A DNA stretch of 64,000 bases from Liolophura sinensis (taxonomy: Eukaryota; Mollusca; Polyplacophora; Chitonida; Chitonidae). The notes below the pieces were generated by a model. That model made no database searches, was not told the DNA's origin, and saw nothing but the letters and a program-made list of their open reading frames with translations. Location: positions 11,653,338 to 11,717,337 of the forward strand of contig NC_088302.1 in assembly GCF_032854445.1 (NCBI RefSeq), read 5' to 3'. Positions 61,788 through 64,000 of this stretch are shown one piece after another. Positions within the stretch are counted from its first letter, which is position 1. Every line of letters starts with the position of its first letter. A program made the translations under genes and the position numbers.

Positions 61788-63769
61788 TAACATGGGTAGT
61801 TCACTTAACGATGGACCTGAATGCAAGACGACTTTGGGCGAAATATCGTATCCATTGCGAATCTGCAATTGTTGTTTGAAAAGTGGATATGTCATGCCTA
61901 ACAATGCTTTTGCCCTCTTCCAGGCGTACAACATTTTCTAAACAAGGCTTTCTGGCCACAAATATATACTGTCTGGAACTGGATACCAAACACGGTCACC
62001 TGGTAATGGATGAGCAAACTAACAGGGCACAGTGTGGGGAGACTGCGGAGCAATTTTATCGGTACTAAAGTAGGTCTATATCTTTATTCCCCGGGGTCCT
62101 TGAGTTAGTAAGAAGACATATTATATCAGTGGAGGAGTATCAGGGTTCAATCTGCCCGCGTTGTACCGAGTGGCCGATACCCTGTCAGTCGGGCGACGCC
62201 GTGTCCCAAGGCAGTCAGACTTACCACTTACCTCGGACGTGTTAAGAATACGCTGCACAACTTACAGATTCGACTTGTACTGATGGTGGATCAGTGACAG
62301 GCATTCAGACAGGAGTAGAATCGATGGAGGACTAGTATGGGAGGCTAGAATCAACAAAATCCAGCCGACGTATGGCTTCTTGATCCCCAGCAATGATCCC
62401 ATTTGGAAAGAGCATTGGCGCATCATTATCTGGTCTCGAGTCACGCAAAGGCCTGAGTGGGAACGCTGCCAAATGAAGTCCTCCATGACAATGTCCAACC
62501 GGTTAGAGCCATTACTCACGAACATTATGCCCCCTTTTCACGCCCCTACCATTTCAATCTCGTGCCATTTCGCTACGCAAACAAGAATAGTTGCCGATAC
62601 CATGGACCACTATCCGGTTCGACTTAAGTTAACACGCCAAACTCTAATATATCTTACCGCTTAAGCAACAGAGTTTGTTTTTGCCACATCAACCATGCAT
62701 AGAGACTATAAGGCCAGCCACCGAGGATTAGTGCTAACTGACTCAACACTTCTGCTTTTTGGAACCGGATTTTCGAGCTTTCGACATGTTCGTGGAATAA
62801 ATGACAGACGAATTTCAAAGGTTCATGTGGGAACACTTTCAATTTTACTTGGAGGGTTTTTCAATAGTGTCTGGAGTCAGTGTAGATGTCCGTGTCGCGT
62901 TTATTTTCTTGGTCAGTGTTTAACATAGCTTCCAATATTAACAAACCACATTACGGTGGCTTTAAAGCGTTTGTCTCTAAGCGGGAGACCCAGATTCTAT
63001 TGGGAGTCGATCATATACTACTACCGGTACCTACAACTTGAAAATCAGTGGTCTCGGCCGCCCTCCTTACAGCGATTGCGTCCCTCTCTATGCCTGCTTG
63101 ACACCACTGCCACCACTAGGCAAGTTTGACCTTTGGAGCCTGAGCGACACACGTGGACTTGTTTTGACTTAGCCTTATCACTAATCTCCTCCCGCCGACC
63201 TATAATTAATATACGTCAGGAAAGCTGTTTCAGGTGCTGGTCACTATCATGCATGTTGTGTATACTTTTAATAAAAACAATGCATGTGTATGAAGTAGAA
63301 ACAAAGGTTAAGTTTGTGTTTTCTGACATCATTCCCTGTCCGTGACCCCATTGGCTTTGGTGTTGTTAAAGATTCCAGTATAAAATCTGTTAGAGGTGGT
63401 AGTGATATAAAGCGAAAGTAGAGAGCGGTGCATCCACTGTCTTTTGAGCCTGATGCTTTGCAAAAATGCAAAGGATACATACTTCCTTTGCCCGGTGAGC
63501 ACAAAATATGAAACGAAACGCCATATCTGGTGTTTTACGGCGACAGAATCAACAAAAGTGCAGAGGGCACGTATTACTTTGACCGGTTAGATGACAGTCT
63601 GAAACACAGCGTCATGTTGGGTACCGATTCTTCGATGGTGCCTCACTCTTTCTTTACTCCTAAATCCCCAGACACGACAGTACCAGCTTCACCTGGGTTT
63701 GTCTACCTTTTCCCTGGTATTTGGGAACACTACATTTGGTGTGGCATCCAATATCCATGCTAAACTATT

Positions 63770-63840
63770 TTTGTTTATTTAAGTGATATTTTACGCCGTA
63801 CTTTTTAATTATGGCACAGCGGCCAGCATTATGGTGGGAG
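63770..63840 (-). mobile_element. SINE 3' fragment, AAAT-tailed family, interrupted
   Basis: TTGTTTATTTAAGTGATATT, TTACGCCGTACTTTTTAATT, and GCGGCCAGCATTATGGTGGG stop abruptly at 63840. There the CACT-tailed element begins. The family normally continues GGTGGGAGGAAACC. Confidence 0.8.
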
Positions 63841-64000
63841 TGAGTGAGTGAGTGAGTGCTTGGGGTTTCACGTCGTTCTTAATTTTTTGACGACGAAGGA
63901 ATCCTAGAGTGCATGTACTGTGCCTCCTTGTTACAGCACAGATTTCCACCGCTGTTTTATCTAGTGCTGCTTCACGAAGACGCCTTACTGAAGGCAAGTA
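63841..64000 (-). mobile_element. CACT-tailed SINE family, runs off the right edge
   Basis: TGAGTGAGTGAGTGAGTGCT, TGGGGTTTCACGTCGTTCTT, TGACGACGAAGGAATCC and then GTGCATGTACTGTGCCTCCT, TTTCCACCGCTGTTTTATCT and GCTGCTTCACGAAGACGCC. The hairpin has arms CGTCGT (63871-63876) and ACGACG (63890-63895) with a loop shorter than the 11.7-kb copy. The longer sequence resembles a common bivalve repeat I remember. Confidence 0.8.

Larger units (their letters stand above)
46961..64000. other. 5' flank of the ADAMTS gene: UTR/promoter and intergenic DNA
   Basis: No exon, TATA box or initiator could be assigned with confidence. DNA around exon 1 (about 46860-47330) is richer in G+C and CpG than the introns, consistent with a CpG-type promoter; this is inference. 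The rest contains repeats listed separately. Unlisted stretches longer than 300 bp (47.3-48.1, 50.2-50.9, 51.06-51.77, 55.1-55.9, 56.1-61.2, 61.8-63.7 kb) show only short frames with no recognised domain. Confidence 0.6.

Noticed and set aside
63512-63763. Plus-strand open frame of 84 codons (NETPYLVFYGDRINKSAEG...)
   Set aside because: Composition looks protein-like, but there is no ATG at its start, no clear acceptor and no recognised family; left as unproven.

Overview
The window is eukaryotic DNA, AT-rich and mostly non-coding. It is probably from a marine mollusc, most likely a bivalve. That assignment rests on many copies of tRNA-derived SINEs of kinds I know from molluscan sequence: a Leu/Ser-tRNA-type SINE with an (AAAT)n tail, a V-SINE/RUDI-like element, and relatives with (CACT)n and (CATT)n tails. 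It also rests on large minisatellite arrays and a single animal-type spliced gene with very long introns. No bacterial features, rRNA, intact tRNA gene, CRISPR array or intact transposase/reverse transcriptase gene was found.

One gene can be read with confidence: the 5' part of an ADAMTS-family secreted metalloprotease on the minus strand. Exon 1 (46960-46834) encodes the start and signal peptide. Exon 2 (40016-39631) and exon 3 (9208-9040) encode the prodomain, ending just after the cysteine switch. All four internal splice sites are canonical, the exon phases agree (1/1, 0/0, then phase 1), and the joined frame gives 227 residues. Intron 1 is about 6.8 kb and intron 2 about 30.4 kb. Intron 3 runs off the left edge (over 9.0 kb), so the catalytic, disintegrin-like, TSP1 and spacer parts lie outside the window. 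Prodomain wording suggests the ADAMTS6/10 clade.

Region by region. 1-9039 is intron 3, with SINE fragments, a roughly 385-bp diverged duplication and a 48-bp minisatellite resembling the V-SINE 3' domain. 9209-39630 is intron 2, with SINE copies, two neighbouring 29-bp-based satellites (17.65-19.6 kb and 19.8-20.97 kb), an 80-bp satellite organised as a 320-bp higher-order unit (33.6-34.5 kb), a 35-bp array and a V-SINE-like copy. 40017-46833 is intron 1, with SINEs, a (TA)n tract and a 17-bp array. 46961-64000 is 5' flank (5' UTR/promoter plus intergenic), with SINEs, a 53-bp array, two pairs of diverged dispersed repeats and one unrecognised 70-codon reading frame.

The most interesting signal is in the SINEs. 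Three families with different tetranucleotide tails share a 3' domain that folds into the same stem-loop. The stem bases differ between families but stay complementary (CGCCGT/ACGGCG, CGCCAC/GTGGCG, CGTCATA/TATGACG, CGTCGT/ACGACG). This suggests a conserved RNA hairpin, perhaps recognised by a shared LINE reverse transcriptase.
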